The position numbers were made by a program, and so were the translations under genes. 64,000 nucleotides of DNA from Cladosporium sp. IMV 00045 (taxonomy: Eukaryota > Ascomycota > Dothideomycetes > Cladosporiales > Cladosporiaceae), in contig MSJI02000885.1 of assembly GCA_001931905.2 (NCBI GenBank), positions 68,205-132,204 of the forward strand, given 5' to 3'. The notes beneath the pieces were generated by a model that worked only from the letters and a program-made list of their open reading frames with translations, ran no database searches and had not been told where the DNA came from. This document shows positions 20,001 to 29,865 of this stretch, piece by piece (within the stretch, counting starts at the first letter, position 1; each line of letters begins with the position of its first letter).

Positions 20001-22454
20001 ATCGGCAGGCTCGCCGTTCTTCCCAGCGTTCTTTGCGTGGGAAGCCGCAATGTCCTGAGCGTCGCGCAGCATGAGGTACAACTCTCTCGTCTCCAGCTCG
20101 TTCCTTTGCAACTCGATGGCGCGCACACGCTGCAGCTCTGACAGCTCTGCCTTGAAAGCATCTGTCTGTCTGCTTTGAAGATCGATGACCGCAGCTTGCT
20201 CTTCTAGTTGCTTTTGAAGCTTGCCGACGAGACCATCAGCTCCAAGTTCCACCTGGGATTTCATCTCGTCCCTTTCGGCGACAGCAGCATCGGCGACGAG
20301 ACGAGCCTCGTGCGCTTCCTCACGAGCTTGCCTAGCCTCACCGTCTGTGTACAACTTGTCCATCAAGCTCTGTACGGTGAAGTTCAACGACTGCTTGAGG
20401 TCCATGTCGGGCAGCCGCCTGTCCATAGCCACATACGACAGCATGCTGTCGACAAGCTGGAACATACGAAGACGGTCGTCACCCGCATTCTCACGGATTA
20501 GAAGCAGATGCTGGAGAGCTGACAAGAAGTAATCTCCCGCTCTCGTACCACCAACCTTCTGCTGAATGACTTCAACAATCTGCGCTGGATCATTCAAATC
20601 CTTGCCCTCGCCCTCGACCGAATCGACCATAGAACTGCCCTCATGCTCAAGCATGTCCTCATAATCGATCGCCTCGTTCGCTCTGTACCGCTCGATTTGC
20701 TTGTCGATGATCTCGTACTGGAAGTCCTCCATCTTGTGCAAAATGCGCTTGAGGCCGCAGCCAACGAATTGCGCACGAATGTGGCATCTCAACTGCAAGT
20801 CCTTCTCCGGAGCGTCCACGACCATGTTGATCAAGAAGAGCGAAGCGACCGCGTACTCCATGAGGAGGTTCTCCATCCCAATACCGCCCGAGCGGACTTC
20901 GTCTGATGCGCCGACCAGAGAACCCATCTTGCCACGGCCGTCGACCGTGACCTCGACGATTCGCATCCACGCGTCGAATCGGCCGTTCTCGCCTTGCTGC
21001 GCTTTCAAGTAGTCCAGAGCTTGCAGAACCTTGAGGTGGCCTTGGCCCTCCGCCCAATGGCACAGGAAGGTCAATACTTCCGACACCAGTTTCCTTGTGT
21101 TCAGCCTGGGCGAGATGAGAGATGCGGCCAGGGCCATGATGATTTTATCATGCTGCAGGGCGTTGTCGGCGCCATATTTGTTGTTCATGAGGGACTTGAG
21201 ACATTTCACAATGTCGTACTCGCGGTCGAGATCGCGCTCATGGTTGGCATTGCTCCCCAAAGGCGCAGGACCAGATTGTTGCCGCTTGTTGATCTTGCCG
21301 AGCAAGTTCGCCAAAGCGACTTGACCTTGAGCTTCCACAAACTGCTTCACCCATGCGATCGGCTGCGTGCGCAATGACACGGACAAAGATTGCAGCTGTT
21401 TGGGCGAAATGCTGTTATCCAGAAGTCTCCGCACAAACCATTCGGGGCTGCCTTCCTCGTCCGCACGGCCGAGGATACCGCCCATGCTGTCAGTACCATT
21501 AATCGTCGTCCTCACGGTCTGTCGCCTCTTCTGCTCCGCCTGCCATTCTGCCAGTCGGTCCTGGTGCACCAGGGTCCATTTCTTGCTAATAGGATATGCC
21601 TCCATTTGTCTTTTCGCTTGCTCAGGTAATGATTTCCAACCACGCTTTAGCATCAAATCCAAAAATTCCTTCTCAATCACCCGATCGTCCGTTGGTCGGT
21701 GTAGTACAAATCCGTCCGGGGTGAAAGATGTCTGGCTCGAGAAAGCGGACGGGTTGGTGGTGTTCAAATGATCGCCGTGTCGATGCTTCTCTTTTGTGGG
21801 CACAGAAGCTAGTTGGGGAAGTAGTGTGTTGCTGTCCAAGTTGATCGCCGGAAAGGATGCCTGGCTGGCATTTGGGTGCATGTTGAATCTCCGGTCGTTT
21901 GACGAGCTGGACCGTATGCTGCCGTGATCGCTTGAGCCTCGCGAAGGCGCGTATGGCCCACCGTTGAGTGTAATGCTGTCCGAGTCTACGCTCCTTCCTG
22001 TTGAAGATTTGCCATGCGTCGGTGGCCTCGGAGGCACATGGTTCTGATGTGAGGGCGAAGGCTCGAAGGTGGGATACTGGTGGAAATCGCCGCCTTTGCC
22101 GGGTTGCTCGCGTGATCTCGACACCGGCTTCTCAGATCCGTCCAGGTACACGGGTTGCCGGGTGTTCCCACTCGCAGACTCGTACGGTATGCTGGTGATC
22201 ACGGCGGAAGTCGAGTAACCGCCCTGTCCGTCCTGGTAGTCGTGTCGTCGCTGATGTTGGCCGTCCGGGTCGACGATGGACATGGAGCTGCGGTGCGAGT
22301 GCCTCGAGGCCACGCTCGGGGCATAGCCGGGAGGCAAACTGGGCGTATCCGGCACAGGCATGGGTTCATTGTTCGCTTTGTCCTTCTTGGAGCGCGAGAA
22401 GAAAGACTTGCCTCCGCTGGTCTGCCGCGCATTCTTGTCGCTGGACGAGAACAT
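17085..22454 (-). CDS. Formin (SepA/Bni1 type), actin nucleator
   Basis: Single open frame of 1789 aa, within the 1700-1950 range of fungal formins. It nucleates and elongates actin cables at growing tips and septa under Rho-GTPase control. Order of domains: disordered Ser/Pro-rich N-terminus (1-240); GTPase-binding/FH3 region starting with DRVIEKEFLDLMLKRGW (about 255-700); coiled coil (about 700-860); FH1 with five long proline runs separated by MPGF/GPGGF (about 995-1085), the profilin-actin loading segment; FH2 beginning PRPKKKLKALHWEKID and including ELTREDQIYLYTAYELHHYW and LDIGNYMNDTNKQAVGFKLSSL (about 1100-1500); and a C-terminal autoinhibitory DAD-like stretch GAMDTLLEKLRAAAP followed by basic residues (about 1545-1580). 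The tail is disordered and acidic. The start context is ccgccATG. The absence of introns over 5.4 kb is notable but the frame is unbroken. Confidence 0.95.
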   Translation of the reverse strand: MFSSSDKNARQTSGGKSFFSRSKKDKANNEPMPVPDTPSLPPGYAPSVASRHSHRSSMSIVDPDGQHQRRHDYQDGQGGYSTSAVITSIPYESASGNTRQPVYLDGSEKPVSRSREQPGKGGDFHQYPTFEPSPSHQNHVPPRPPTHGKSSTGRSVDSDSITLNGGPYAPSRGSSDHGSIRSSSSNDRRFNMHPNASQASFPAINLDSNTLLPQLASVPTKEKHRHGDHLNTTNPSAFSSQTSFTPDGFVLHRPTDDRVIEKEFLDLMLKRGWKSLPEQAKRQMEAYPISKKWTLVHQDRLAEWQAEQKRRQTVRTTINGTDSMGGILGRADEEGSPEWFVRRLLDNSISPKQLQSLSVSLRTQPIAWVKQFVEAQGQVALANLLGKINKRQQSGPAPLGSNANHERDLDREYDIVKCLKSLMNNKYGADNALQHDKIIMALAASLISPRLNTRKLVSEVLTFLCHWAEGQGHLKVLQALDYLKAQQGENGRFDAWMRIVEVTVDGRGKMGSLVGASDEVRSGGIGMENLLMEYAVASLFLINMVVDAPEKDLQLRCHIRAQFVGCGLKRILHKMEDFQYEIIDKQIERYRANEAIDYEDMLEHEGSSMVDSVEGEGKDLNDPAQIVEVIQQKVGGTRAGDYFLSALQHLLLIRENAGDDRLRMFQLVDSMLSYVAMDRRLPDMDLKQSLNFTVQSLMDKLYTDGEARQAREEAHEARLVADAAVAERDEMKSQVELGADGLVGKLQKQLEEQAAVIDLQSRQTDAFKAELSELQRVRAIELQRNELETRELYLMLRDAQDIAASHAKNAGKNGEPADAARMAGIMDREKLMDRLEMQLERAKTQAKLEGKVWQQVNPSDKLRELREKMEGDAGAIAPDALPEHMQYLGTAPRSKSAIHRKPVGGQRSSKGEEEDFDLDDEGTVIEKPRIVEYKKPKVPSAVAGGMLSELKSKTERIDGSDDEGDGITTGPSHPSLESQSPKTPEDPEHPKDKFDGAPPPPPPPMPGFDGGPPPPPPPMPGFSDGAPPPPPPPPMPGFGGPPPPPPPPPMPGFGGPPPPPPPPPGPGGFAGGPPPPPPGAPPLPGAKKGGWLPSPIYNPNTTVGLGAPRPKKKLKALHWEKIDSPEITLWATHTPTSEMKEEKYQELSKKGILDEIEKLFMAKEIKQIGKGAGKVKSDKKQIINRDLMHTMQISLSKFSTLDAQEIVRSIIHCDKDILDNGNVMDFLQLEHLCTIPDNVAKQMAPYSKDWTGPDAMKTEREADPNELTREDQIYLYTAYELHHYWKARMRALSLTRTFEPEYDEIAGKLKHVVNVSESLRDSVKLMPVFGLILDIGNYMNDTNKQAVGFKLSSLARLGMVKDTNNESTLMDYVERVVRKQYPQYEGFTDDIAGVLTTQKMNIEQLQTDAKKYIDNINNVQSSLDAGNLSDSKKFHPEDRVSQVVQRSMKEARRKAEQMQLYLDEMNRVFDDILTFFGDDNKDDSARRDFFTKLANFVNEYKKSHEKNMILEETWRRNEANMRRKQLNTQAANANTAGDPPLSPSPSTGAMDTLLEKLRAAAPQTRDTRDRRRRARLKDRHQVRVASGQEIPETGENISDTGLLSPATEGGDSETASDTGAAAEKSTDQDGAAPANSAAGGEDVADRAASLLQGLRGDEVGDGGVGSVGRDDSLRVRRRRESADEERQRRRAARRRAGNSSVDASAAGSAPTIAEEKEGDGDVVESTEVPPPSEERPASSDDAVPQEVERRPSTSDGQKLPTPTTVIVPPSPTPSEKKRSLTNEEGEAEG

Positions 22455-23461
22455 GGCGGGCGGCTGGGATGTCTCAGGTGTGCTGTCTGCGCGGCGCAGG
22501 TTCGCAGGTGCGTTCTCCCCTATTGTCCAACGCCGTTTCGCTTCACGACTCCTCCCTGGGACCCTCGCTGCTGTGACGTCCTCCTCTTGCTTGCAGCATC
22601 CAGCGAGAGTTTGCCGCCAAGCTGCTCCCTACTAACAAAGAGCTTTGCGTGTGAAAGGGCGCAGTAGTATAGTGTGAGACACGCCTGCGGTAGGCCCCTG
22701 GGCTAGAAAGGCGGAGGGCAAACACAGCGCGCGGAGTATCCAGGACCCTTCAAAAGCAAGTCTCCCCTCGCTGGCGGGAGTGGTGTTAGTATCCAGATAA
22801 TCAAGTCGGGCGTGCTCCGTTGTGCAGCAAAGGCAACAACAAGAGCGCAGGATGGCAGGTGGGCGGATCGTCCAACGGTGAATGTTCTCGTCGTCGCAAA
22901 ATATGAGCCCAGACCAAGAGACTGAACGGCGGTAGGGTCGGCGGCAAGGTCGAGAAGTGAGACCTACTTCACAGCGGCGAGCAATACACACGCACGCTGT
23001 CTCCGTCCGTCTGCTTGTGTCTGGCTGCTGGCTCCCCAGACTAAGCGTGAGCCCCTGCCCGTGAGCTGGCGAATCAAGGGAAAGCGGGCTTCAGGCTGGC
23101 GCGCGTGCGCTTCTCCTGACTAGCAGCAGTGCTAGTGAAGATGGCGAGATGATTTGCTGATGAGAGAACGAGAATGGGCGGAACCGCACGATTAGGGTGC
23201 CATTATTATTGCAGATTATCATTCGCACGCAATGCCAGCATTGAGTGTGCCGGAAATGGAAAAGGCACCCGTTTCTGCGATTGGCTATATGCTACATCTG
23301 CAGAGGAGAGCGATCGTCGTGCGCGTGAGTGTGAAGAAGACTACAGAACACCAACAGCCCCCAACACCGCCGCTAAAGCAATCCATCTCGGTCTATGCGC
23401 AGAAAGAAGCAGCTGGCCCATCGCTCGTCCCGAGTCAGCCCGCAGGGCTGATCACACAGCC
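22455..23461. other. Formin promoter/leader and HUS1 3' region
   Basis: 1.0 kb without a supported gene. GC-rich with several short open frames lacking similarity. It holds the upstream control region of the formin on the minus strand. Confidence 0.55.
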
Positions 23462-24590
23462 TTATTGACTATAAGACGAAATGTAGTACTGCGCGCGTGT
23501 GTCAGCAAGCCTTGTGGAGAGATACGAGCAGCAGGGAGAAAGTGACAGTACTCACAGTCAACACAGACTCGCCCACGCCGGGCTCGTCGCTGTTCAGGTA
23601 GACATACAGGATCATGGCATGCTCGTGGCACAGACATGCAATCACACGCCCGCCCAGTCTTCCCACGCTCAGCACTTTGCCCCAATCCTTGCCGTCTAAC
23701 CTCACCGTCGCCCACCCATCCTCGCTCTGCCCTTGGGAATCGCCCATCGCTTTCATTCGCGTGCTCGGATGGTTTGCAATACCCTCAGGCCCCTCCGTCT
23801 CAGGATCCAACTCCGGATTCTCCAGTCCGGTCCACAGACTGTTGATGCGCATGGCATCAGTGTTCAGCCCCAGACGCAGACATCCGTGCATGTTCGCGCT
23901 TAACTCCAGTCGTGGCCCGCCCGCACCGCCAAAGCCTCCCTGCTTGCCTGCCTTCGTGGCCATGGCCAGCTTCGTGAAGCGGTCGCTGATGCCTTTGAGC
24001 TGCAGCAGATTGGGTAGCGTGATGTGCACGTCTGGCTCCCTACAGCGTGGCTCGTGCAAACCTTCTACTGACGTCGCGGCCAGCACTCGGATGGGGACAT
24101 CCTGGGTGATGATCGTCTCGCGGTCCTGCCGGCCGAAGAAGTCGATGCTGCCCTCGCGAAAATCCCCCGTGCTGCTAAAGTCGTCGCCGGTGCCGTCAGC
24201 GTTGCCGTTGCGGTCGGCGAAGGTCGACGGGTTGCTGCTGTTGATAGTGGCTGTTTTGATTGTCAGACTGAGTAGAGGAATGTTGTCCTTCTTCGTGAGG
24301 CGGATATTGGCGGTGATGGCATTGTGTGCACTCTTCAATGCGCGCTGCAGTGGCGCAAGAGGCACTTCAAGATTGATTGTGTTGTGCTCTGCGGCAGATT
24401 GTATGGTGTAGGTCTCGAAAATGGTATCGATCGAGAGGACAGCCCAGACTTGAGTGCCTTGCTCCGGTATTACTGTGAAGCGAACATCTCGTTCGTCCAG
24501 ACGCAACCAGGCAATGTTGCCAAGCGTGGCAAGCGAAGCGGTGAACTTTGTGAACGTGTGTATGTTCTGGATATCGGCTCTGAAACGCAT
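23462..24590 (-). CDS. HUS1: Checkpoint clamp subunit Hus1
   Basis: Two exons, 24590-23556 and 23488-23462, 353 aa. Hus1 is the PCNA-like subunit of the Rad9-Rad1-Hus1 (9-1-1) clamp loaded at DNA damage to activate the checkpoint kinase. Diagnostic N-terminus MRFRADIQNIHTFTKF, then RLDERDVRFTVIPEQGTQVWAVL, EVPLAPLQRALKSAHNA and RLTKKDNIPLLSLTI; C-terminal HEHAMILYVYLNSDEPGVGE leads into the short last exon TYYISSYSQ, typical of the family end. The 67-nt intron (23489-23555) has a GTGAGT donor and GCGCAG acceptor; without splicing the frame would run on into unrelated residues. A Ser/Asn/Gly insert (about 115-140) is a variable loop. The 5' half is present again at 37229-37809 on the next contig. 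Confidence 0.93.
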
Positions 24591-25085
24591 GGTCGATTGT
24601 CACCAGGATAGAATGGTTTCTAAAAGAGTGAGGAATTGGTCTTATAGTCAAGCTCGACCAAGTATTCCTAGCTTGTCCTGATTCAGAGCGACAAATGAGC
24701 GAATATGCTCATGTTGTGATTCGCGGTAGAGTATGAGGAAACCCTCTGGACCGATAGTATTCCCTTCGACAGCCCGCGAGCCTTGTATCATTCGAAAGCA
24801 GTGGTGCCCCGATCAGGTATTCTGGTGCTCTGTCTTTGATCTCGTTCCATCACATCCACTCACATGCTCAGGCGGCAGCCCATATCGATAAGTGATGACT
24901 AAACAAGGCTCGGCCCGTCGCAGATAGCCGTCGCAAAATGACGTTCGCAGCGCAGCCTGGGAGTGAAATGCGCAGGCGGACCCTGCGATTATTTGCGCGC
25001 CTTCCATCAAACACCAAACAACGACTTACTACAACTTCCATCTCCTCATACTTCCTCCTCTGTTTCACCTCCATCGCTTTTCACC
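24591..25085. promoter_or_regulatory. Divergent promoter between HUS1 and the F-box/LRR gene
   Basis: A 495-bp head-to-head interval driving HUS1 leftward and the F-box/LRR gene rightward. The same arrangement recurs at 37810-38302 with scattered substitutions. No specific factor site is claimed. Confidence 0.55.
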
Positions 25086-27131
25086 ATGGCGCCGGCGGCT
25101 ACGAAGCGACGCTCAGGCCGCCAGGCCGCCACGCGCAAACGCTCCAAGTATATCGATCCAGAGACCGACGACGACTTTGAGGCTAGCGAACCAGAAGCCG
25201 ACAACTCTCCCGACCCGCTCCAAGCAGCAGCACCAGCGCCCAAGAAGCGCAAGGTAGCACGCAAGACCCATCGTCCGCAGACTCGGAGCAAGGCTGCCAA
25301 AGCAAAGCCGAAAGTACAAACAAGGATCATCGGTAAGACGCGCAAACCGCGCACGACTGCTGCTGAGAAGGCCGAGGCGGGCAAATATAAAGGACCAAGT
25401 GATGGCAAGATCCCAGATTGGTCGACATTGCCTCTGGCCATCTTGCGCGATGTCTTTGTCTTCGGCTCGCAGCCCGCAGATAGCGACAGTGTGTCGTGGG
25501 TGCATAATGCTGCGCATACCTGTCGCGCATTCGCTGAGCCCGCCCTCGAGGCCTACTACAACTCTCCCGCCTTCTTGAATACCCTTCAACCACACCACCT
25601 GTTGGAGCTATTGCGCATGCGAAAGGATCGTTACATCAACTACAACACGAAAGTCAAGAGCTTGGAGATCGATATGAGAAAGCTCAGCTACACCGCACAC
25701 AATCGGCCTCTCTTCGACTTGAGCGAGCTGATCGCCGAGGTGCCACAATTACAGCATCTCGAAGTGACCAACCCAATCGATGTACCACCGTATCGGCGCA
25801 TGAAAACTCAGCAGTGGTACTACCCTGCCAATCTTTTCCAGACACTAGAAGAACACGGACAACGACTCAAGACGTGGCGCTGGAGTCGCGATATGATAAG
25901 CGACCCATCCCACCTATACCCTCAAATTGCCTCTGTTCATGAGGGCAAGGCTTTCCGGAGCATCAAGACTCTCGCGTTATGTGGATTCGACGTGGATGAC
26001 AGCCCTTCGTCCAAAGTGACAGGCGACGACGGCGAGGAGATCGTTCTGGATATGCCATGGGCTATTGCGAAACTACCGGATGTCAAGAACCTGAGCTTTA
26101 TATCATGCAACATAGTGCGCGATGATTTTCTCACCAAACTTCCCGCCGATCTCGAAAGTCTGGAGCTGGTAAATTGCTGGAAAGTCGACAGCGATATGCT
26201 GACCGACTACCTCAACCAAAAAGGCTCCCAGCTCAAAGAGCTGATCCTGAGCCATAATGTTACCCTCAACCTGACTTTCCTGACTGTACTCGCCACAGCC
26301 TGTCCTCGACTCGAGACACTCATCGTAGACGGACATTACTACAGCGAGAGAGTCTCCATCAACGATGCCGAGCCAGAATACGCCGAGCTCCTCACTGCAT
26401 CGGACGTCCCTGCCTGGCCAACCACTCTCCGTCATCTGTCTCTCCTCCATTTGCAGAAGTGGTCGCAAGAAGCAGGTACCAATTTCTTCCGCTCGCTGGT
26501 AGAAGGCGCACCCACCTTACCGGACCTCCGCCACCTTGCCATCCAAGCCCACATCGACATCCCCTGGCGCGACCGCGCTGGCTTCCGCGACATGTGGACC
26601 GAACGCCTGCAGCGCGTGTTCCTCCAACGCGGTAAACCTCCACACCCATACCACGGTTCTAAGCGTCAGTATGAGCTGTGGAAACAGGTGAAGGAGAAGA
26701 ACGGAGTAGAAGACCCCAACGACATCGCCTTCGAAGCAGCTCTCAATCCTAACAGGATGAGCCACGTCGAGATATCGCCATACAAACCCACCGGCGAAAC
26801 CGAAGTCGACTTCTCCTCTCCGATATCTTCCCCCGCGGCGAAAGCGCCTCCCACCCGTCGCAGCACTCGCGTCAAATACAGCCAGCCTTCCACCGAGGCA
26901 GAGTCGGCGTCCGAAGAGGCTTCAGACACAGCGCCGGATGGAGACGACGATACGACCCCGCCTCTTTTCGTTCAAGGCCTGTGCAACGTTGTGGACGTGC
27001 GCATTGACAACCAGCGTCCGCGCGAGAATATGTTTACCGAGCAGGATTTTCTGGATAGCGAGAGGAGTGGTGATGAGGATTGGAACGAGGGGGCTGATAT
27101 GGAGTTTGAGGATGATAGGTATGCTTGGTGA
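25086..27131 (+). CDS. F-box/LRR-like protein with a basic N-terminal tail (copy A)
   Basis: Single exon, 681 aa. Residues 1-95 are Lys/Arg-rich and disordered (KRRSGRQAATRKRSK; PKKRKVARKTHRP), looking like a nuclear-localisation and nucleic-acid-contacting tail; PKKRKV matches the classical monopartite nuclear localisation signal. Residues about 108-165 (IPDWSTLPLAILRDVFVFGS... CRAFAEPAL) resemble an F-box-like helix bundle, followed by leucine-rich-repeat sequence (about 200-530: LQHLEVTN, VKNLSFISCNI, LESLELVNCW, LKELILSHN, LETLIVDG, LRHLSLLHL). The C-terminal 90 residues are acidic and disordered. Related layouts occur in SCF substrate receptors and in Rad7-like repair proteins; the exact role is not identifiable. 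An upstream in-frame extension exists but the ATG at 25086 has the better context (tcaccATGG). Copy B at 38303 has the same length and about 24 residue changes. Confidence 0.85.
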   Translation: MAPAATKRRSGRQAATRKRSKYIDPETDDDFEASEPEADNSPDPLQAAAPAPKKRKVARKTHRPQTRSKAAKAKPKVQTRIIGKTRKPRTTAAEKAEAGKYKGPSDGKIPDWSTLPLAILRDVFVFGSQPADSDSVSWVHNAAHTCRAFAEPALEAYYNSPAFLNTLQPHHLLELLRMRKDRYINYNTKVKSLEIDMRKLSYTAHNRPLFDLSELIAEVPQLQHLEVTNPIDVPPYRRMKTQQWYYPANLFQTLEEHGQRLKTWRWSRDMISDPSHLYPQIASVHEGKAFRSIKTLALCGFDVDDSPSSKVTGDDGEEIVLDMPWAIAKLPDVKNLSFISCNIVRDDFLTKLPADLESLELVNCWKVDSDMLTDYLNQKGSQLKELILSHNVTLNLTFLTVLATACPRLETLIVDGHYYSERVSINDAEPEYAELLTASDVPAWPTTLRHLSLLHLQKWSQEAGTNFFRSLVEGAPTLPDLRHLAIQAHIDIPWRDRAGFRDMWTERLQRVFLQRGKPPHPYHGSKRQYELWKQVKEKNGVEDPNDIAFEAALNPNRMSHVEISPYKPTGETEVDFSSPISSPAAKAPPTRRSTRVKYSQPSTEAESASEEASDTAPDGDDDTTPPLFVQGLCNVVDVRIDNQRPRENMFTEQDFLDSERSGDEDWNEGADMEFEDDRYAW

Positions 27132-27965
27132 GGATGGGAGTTGGGTTCGTGTACGAGCGTGACAGATAATCCCTGCGCCCGTGGAGAGAGGTCAGCTATG
27201 GGTTTTCTTTTGCTTTGTCATGATTTTGCTTGTTGGCGTTTGAGATGGAGGGAAATGGAAAATACCCAGATTGCCATCAGCGGCTTGGCTCTTTCGTATT
27301 ATTGGCGTTCACTGCGTCGGGCTCATGGAAATGGGAAATGGAAGGGACAATGGCTCTGAAGCATATGACTTATTCTATACTATTGACGTGAATTCTATCA
27401 ATTTTCTACCGATTGAACGTGTTGTTGGAAATTTGAGCCGGAATGACAGCTCCCATGGGTGATGGTAAGAGTGCTTGGGATTGGTCGATTTCTTCCCAAG
27501 GCCAATCGACATCCCCATGATACTGTCGACTCTTGAGCTTATTGCAAAGCGAACGATAGTAAACTGCAGTCAACCACGAGATAGATGTTGTGAACGATAC
27601 AGAAGTGTTAGCAATAACCGCCCAAGCGAAATTGTGCCGTACATGCACGTGGAACCCAACGACATGACCACCGTCAACCATTGTCTACACCAAAAGGCAA
27701 ATGTAAAGATACTTGGGTGTTTACCTATATGGTCAATAATATAGGTCGATCTACAGAATAAACCTTTCCCCAAGACAAAGTGGAGCTTAACGCCCAGACG
27801 TCATTGCCTGTCCCCAAGTTAAATGCCACCGTTCCTGCTCTCTCACATGCACACTTCACTCATGAATGAGAGAGTGGATCGCCTTGCCGTACAGACAAGG
27901 TAGCCATACTTCCCTGACAATAATCACAACATCTTTACCTAGGCGATTGTTGCGACACTCCCCAA
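27132..27965. other. Intergenic region between the F-box/LRR and 334-aa genes
   Basis: 830 bp with no gene supported. Part of it (about 27545-27660) is among the least conserved between the two haplotype copies, while the last 250 bp before the next ATG is well conserved, as expected of a promoter. Confidence 0.5.
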
Positions 27966-28970
27966 ATGGACACCACCACGGCCAAGCCGATGTGCCCATT
28001 CCTGGACCTTCCAGTGGAACTGCGCCTTCTAATATATTCCCACACCTTGCTCGAGAGCCCAAAGATAACCATTTCAAGTGCCAAAGTAACCGGCGCGCCA
28101 TCGGATATCGTGAATCGTCTTTATGAAGACGGTCGATCACCCTTCCCGGGAATACCCCTACACGGCGAACCCGTCATCGAGGAAGACTACGATGCAAGCT
28201 TACTTTCCATCACGACGCCCCCAACCATTTCGCACTCGCAATCTCGTCGGGACAGACATTACCCATCTTGCCCGCCCTTGCTCCTCACCAACAAGCAAAT
28301 CCACAGCGAGCTCAAGAGCCACTTCGACCTCAAACACCGGCGAAGCGCCAGCGTCTTCGTCGCCTATCCCCACGGTCTACACGTGTTCCACACTCTGGCA
28401 CCCTCCCTAATCCAACAAGCCCGTTCCATCCACATCGCAGGTTTATACACACCGACCACATTCTCTCCCACCCACCGGGCCTACCTGCCTTCGGAACCGC
28501 CACCCTCGGTCCCTCTCGCGCATAACTACAACAGCCGCGAAATCCCGGACTCGGCCAGCGAACTCGGCAATCTGATCAAATCGCTCTTCGGGGAGCGCGC
28601 GCGCCACTCCGTCGACAAGCTAGAGCTCCGCATCTACTACCCCGGCGAGGACAGCTACAGCACGGTATGGGGCGATGACTGCTCGCCGATCGTGATGGCG
28701 CTGCGCAACATCTTCATCGGCGAGATCAAAATCACCGTCTACCGCGGGCGTTACGGGACAGGGGTGAAATTGGCTGCTTCGGCGAACGCGGATCAGAGAA
28801 GGGTTGTTTCCACGGTTTGGAGGAGGCTCGATGAGGGAAGGCGTGGTGAGCCGGCTTGTGGGAGTTGGGTTGTCGATCCGAAGTGGCCGAATTGGGAGGT
28901 CGAGAGTGATGCGAGTGAGGGCGATACGGTTCTGACCAGCATTGTTCCGAGGGATGACGGGGATGCGTAG
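27966..28970 (+). CDS. F-box-like protein, 334 aa, unknown function (copy A)
   Basis: Single exon. The N-terminus CPFLDLPVELRLLIYSHTLL is the fungal F-box-like opening found in very large, lineage-expanded families of Dothideomycetes; it is followed by LLLTNKQIHSELKSHF, the usual second helix of such proteins. The rest (VDKLELRIYYPG, MALRNIFIGEIKITVYRG) has alternating strand-like segments without a named domain. No membrane segment. Function is unknown; family members are usually predicted SCF-type or orphan F-box proteins. Copy B at 41192-42196 has the same length with about six residue changes. Confidence 0.8.
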   Translation: MDTTTAKPMCPFLDLPVELRLLIYSHTLLESPKITISSAKVTGAPSDIVNRLYEDGRSPFPGIPLHGEPVIEEDYDASLLSITTPPTISHSQSRRDRHYPSCPPLLLTNKQIHSELKSHFDLKHRRSASVFVAYPHGLHVFHTLAPSLIQQARSIHIAGLYTPTTFSPTHRAYLPSEPPPSVPLAHNYNSREIPDSASELGNLIKSLFGERARHSVDKLELRIYYPGEDSYSTVWGDDCSPIVMALRNIFIGEIKITVYRGRYGTGVKLAASANADQRRVVSTVWRRLDEGRRGEPACGSWVVDPKWPNWEVESDASEGDTVLTSIVPRDDGDA

Positions 28971-29518
28971 AATGACGGCTGGGTTTGGGAGTGGGTTGGA
29001 CCGTGGTTTGGCGGGTGAGCCGACTGGTGAAATTGTTTTCGGATGATGTTTAATGGTATTCCATGGGGGGATGCGGATTTTCTTACTGGATATGACTACA
29101 AATAGGCGGTTGGTTACTGGAAGGTGTTTGCTCTGCCCCACGGTTTGTTGTACGAACGAAGCAACTTAGATACCCACCTACATTATTGACAAACTCTGTT
29201 TGCTTCTGAACCAAGGGCTCCGCAGATATCACATTTCTGGAAGTCGATGATCTCGAAAACAACGAAAACTCTGCAAAGCCCGGGTACTTGACGAGCGAGG
29301 TCCACGTATCATCAAAGATGAGTTCACCTCTTCATGAAACAAAGCAGAACCACCTACGGAACACACCAAACCAACTTCATAACCACATCCAAGGGAAAGG
29401 TCTCCCAAGCGGGAAACGCCATCAGCGCCATCCTAAGCGCCCAGGAACATCACGCGCGCAAAAGGCACTTTGTACACCTTACCGTAGCGAAGCCACACGA
29501 ACGGAAACCCCACGCCAG

Positions 29519-29865
29519 TCATTCATATTTGCCCGTACAGCACTTTACATTTACTTTCCACATATGAGCTCCACCGCATTCTGCAGCAACCACCAAGCTC
29601 GGCAAGTACCTCTCCTCGAAAAAGAGCCTCATAACCATTGAACAGCCTTGGCGCTCATATGTATAACCTGACACGCCGAAGCAGGCGGTTTTGGGATCTT
29701 TGATCGTAAACTCGACATGTCCTGACCGGAAGAGGGGTTCGCGAGCCAGCCAACCGTCATATTGAGCGAGGAATGCAACCTCAGCAGTAAACTCTTCGTA
29801 CTCTAGAGTGCTGACGCATCGCCTTCATCAGCCAAAGCACCGGCAGACAGATATGGCAAGTCCAT
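29519..29865 (-). pseudogene. Frameshifted counterpart of the 115-aa ORF seen in copy B
   Basis: Read on the minus strand from ATG 29865 (MDLPYLSAGALADEG), the frame breaks at a 1-nt deletion near 29810 and hits a stop. The next frame then continues with residues clearly related to copy B (HVEFTIKDPKT, CFGVSGY, LPSLVVAAE) with two further compensating indels. In copy B the same region (42750-43097) is one open frame. No domain recognised. It may be a decaying gene fragment or non-coding sequence that happens to be open in one copy. Confidence 0.4.
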
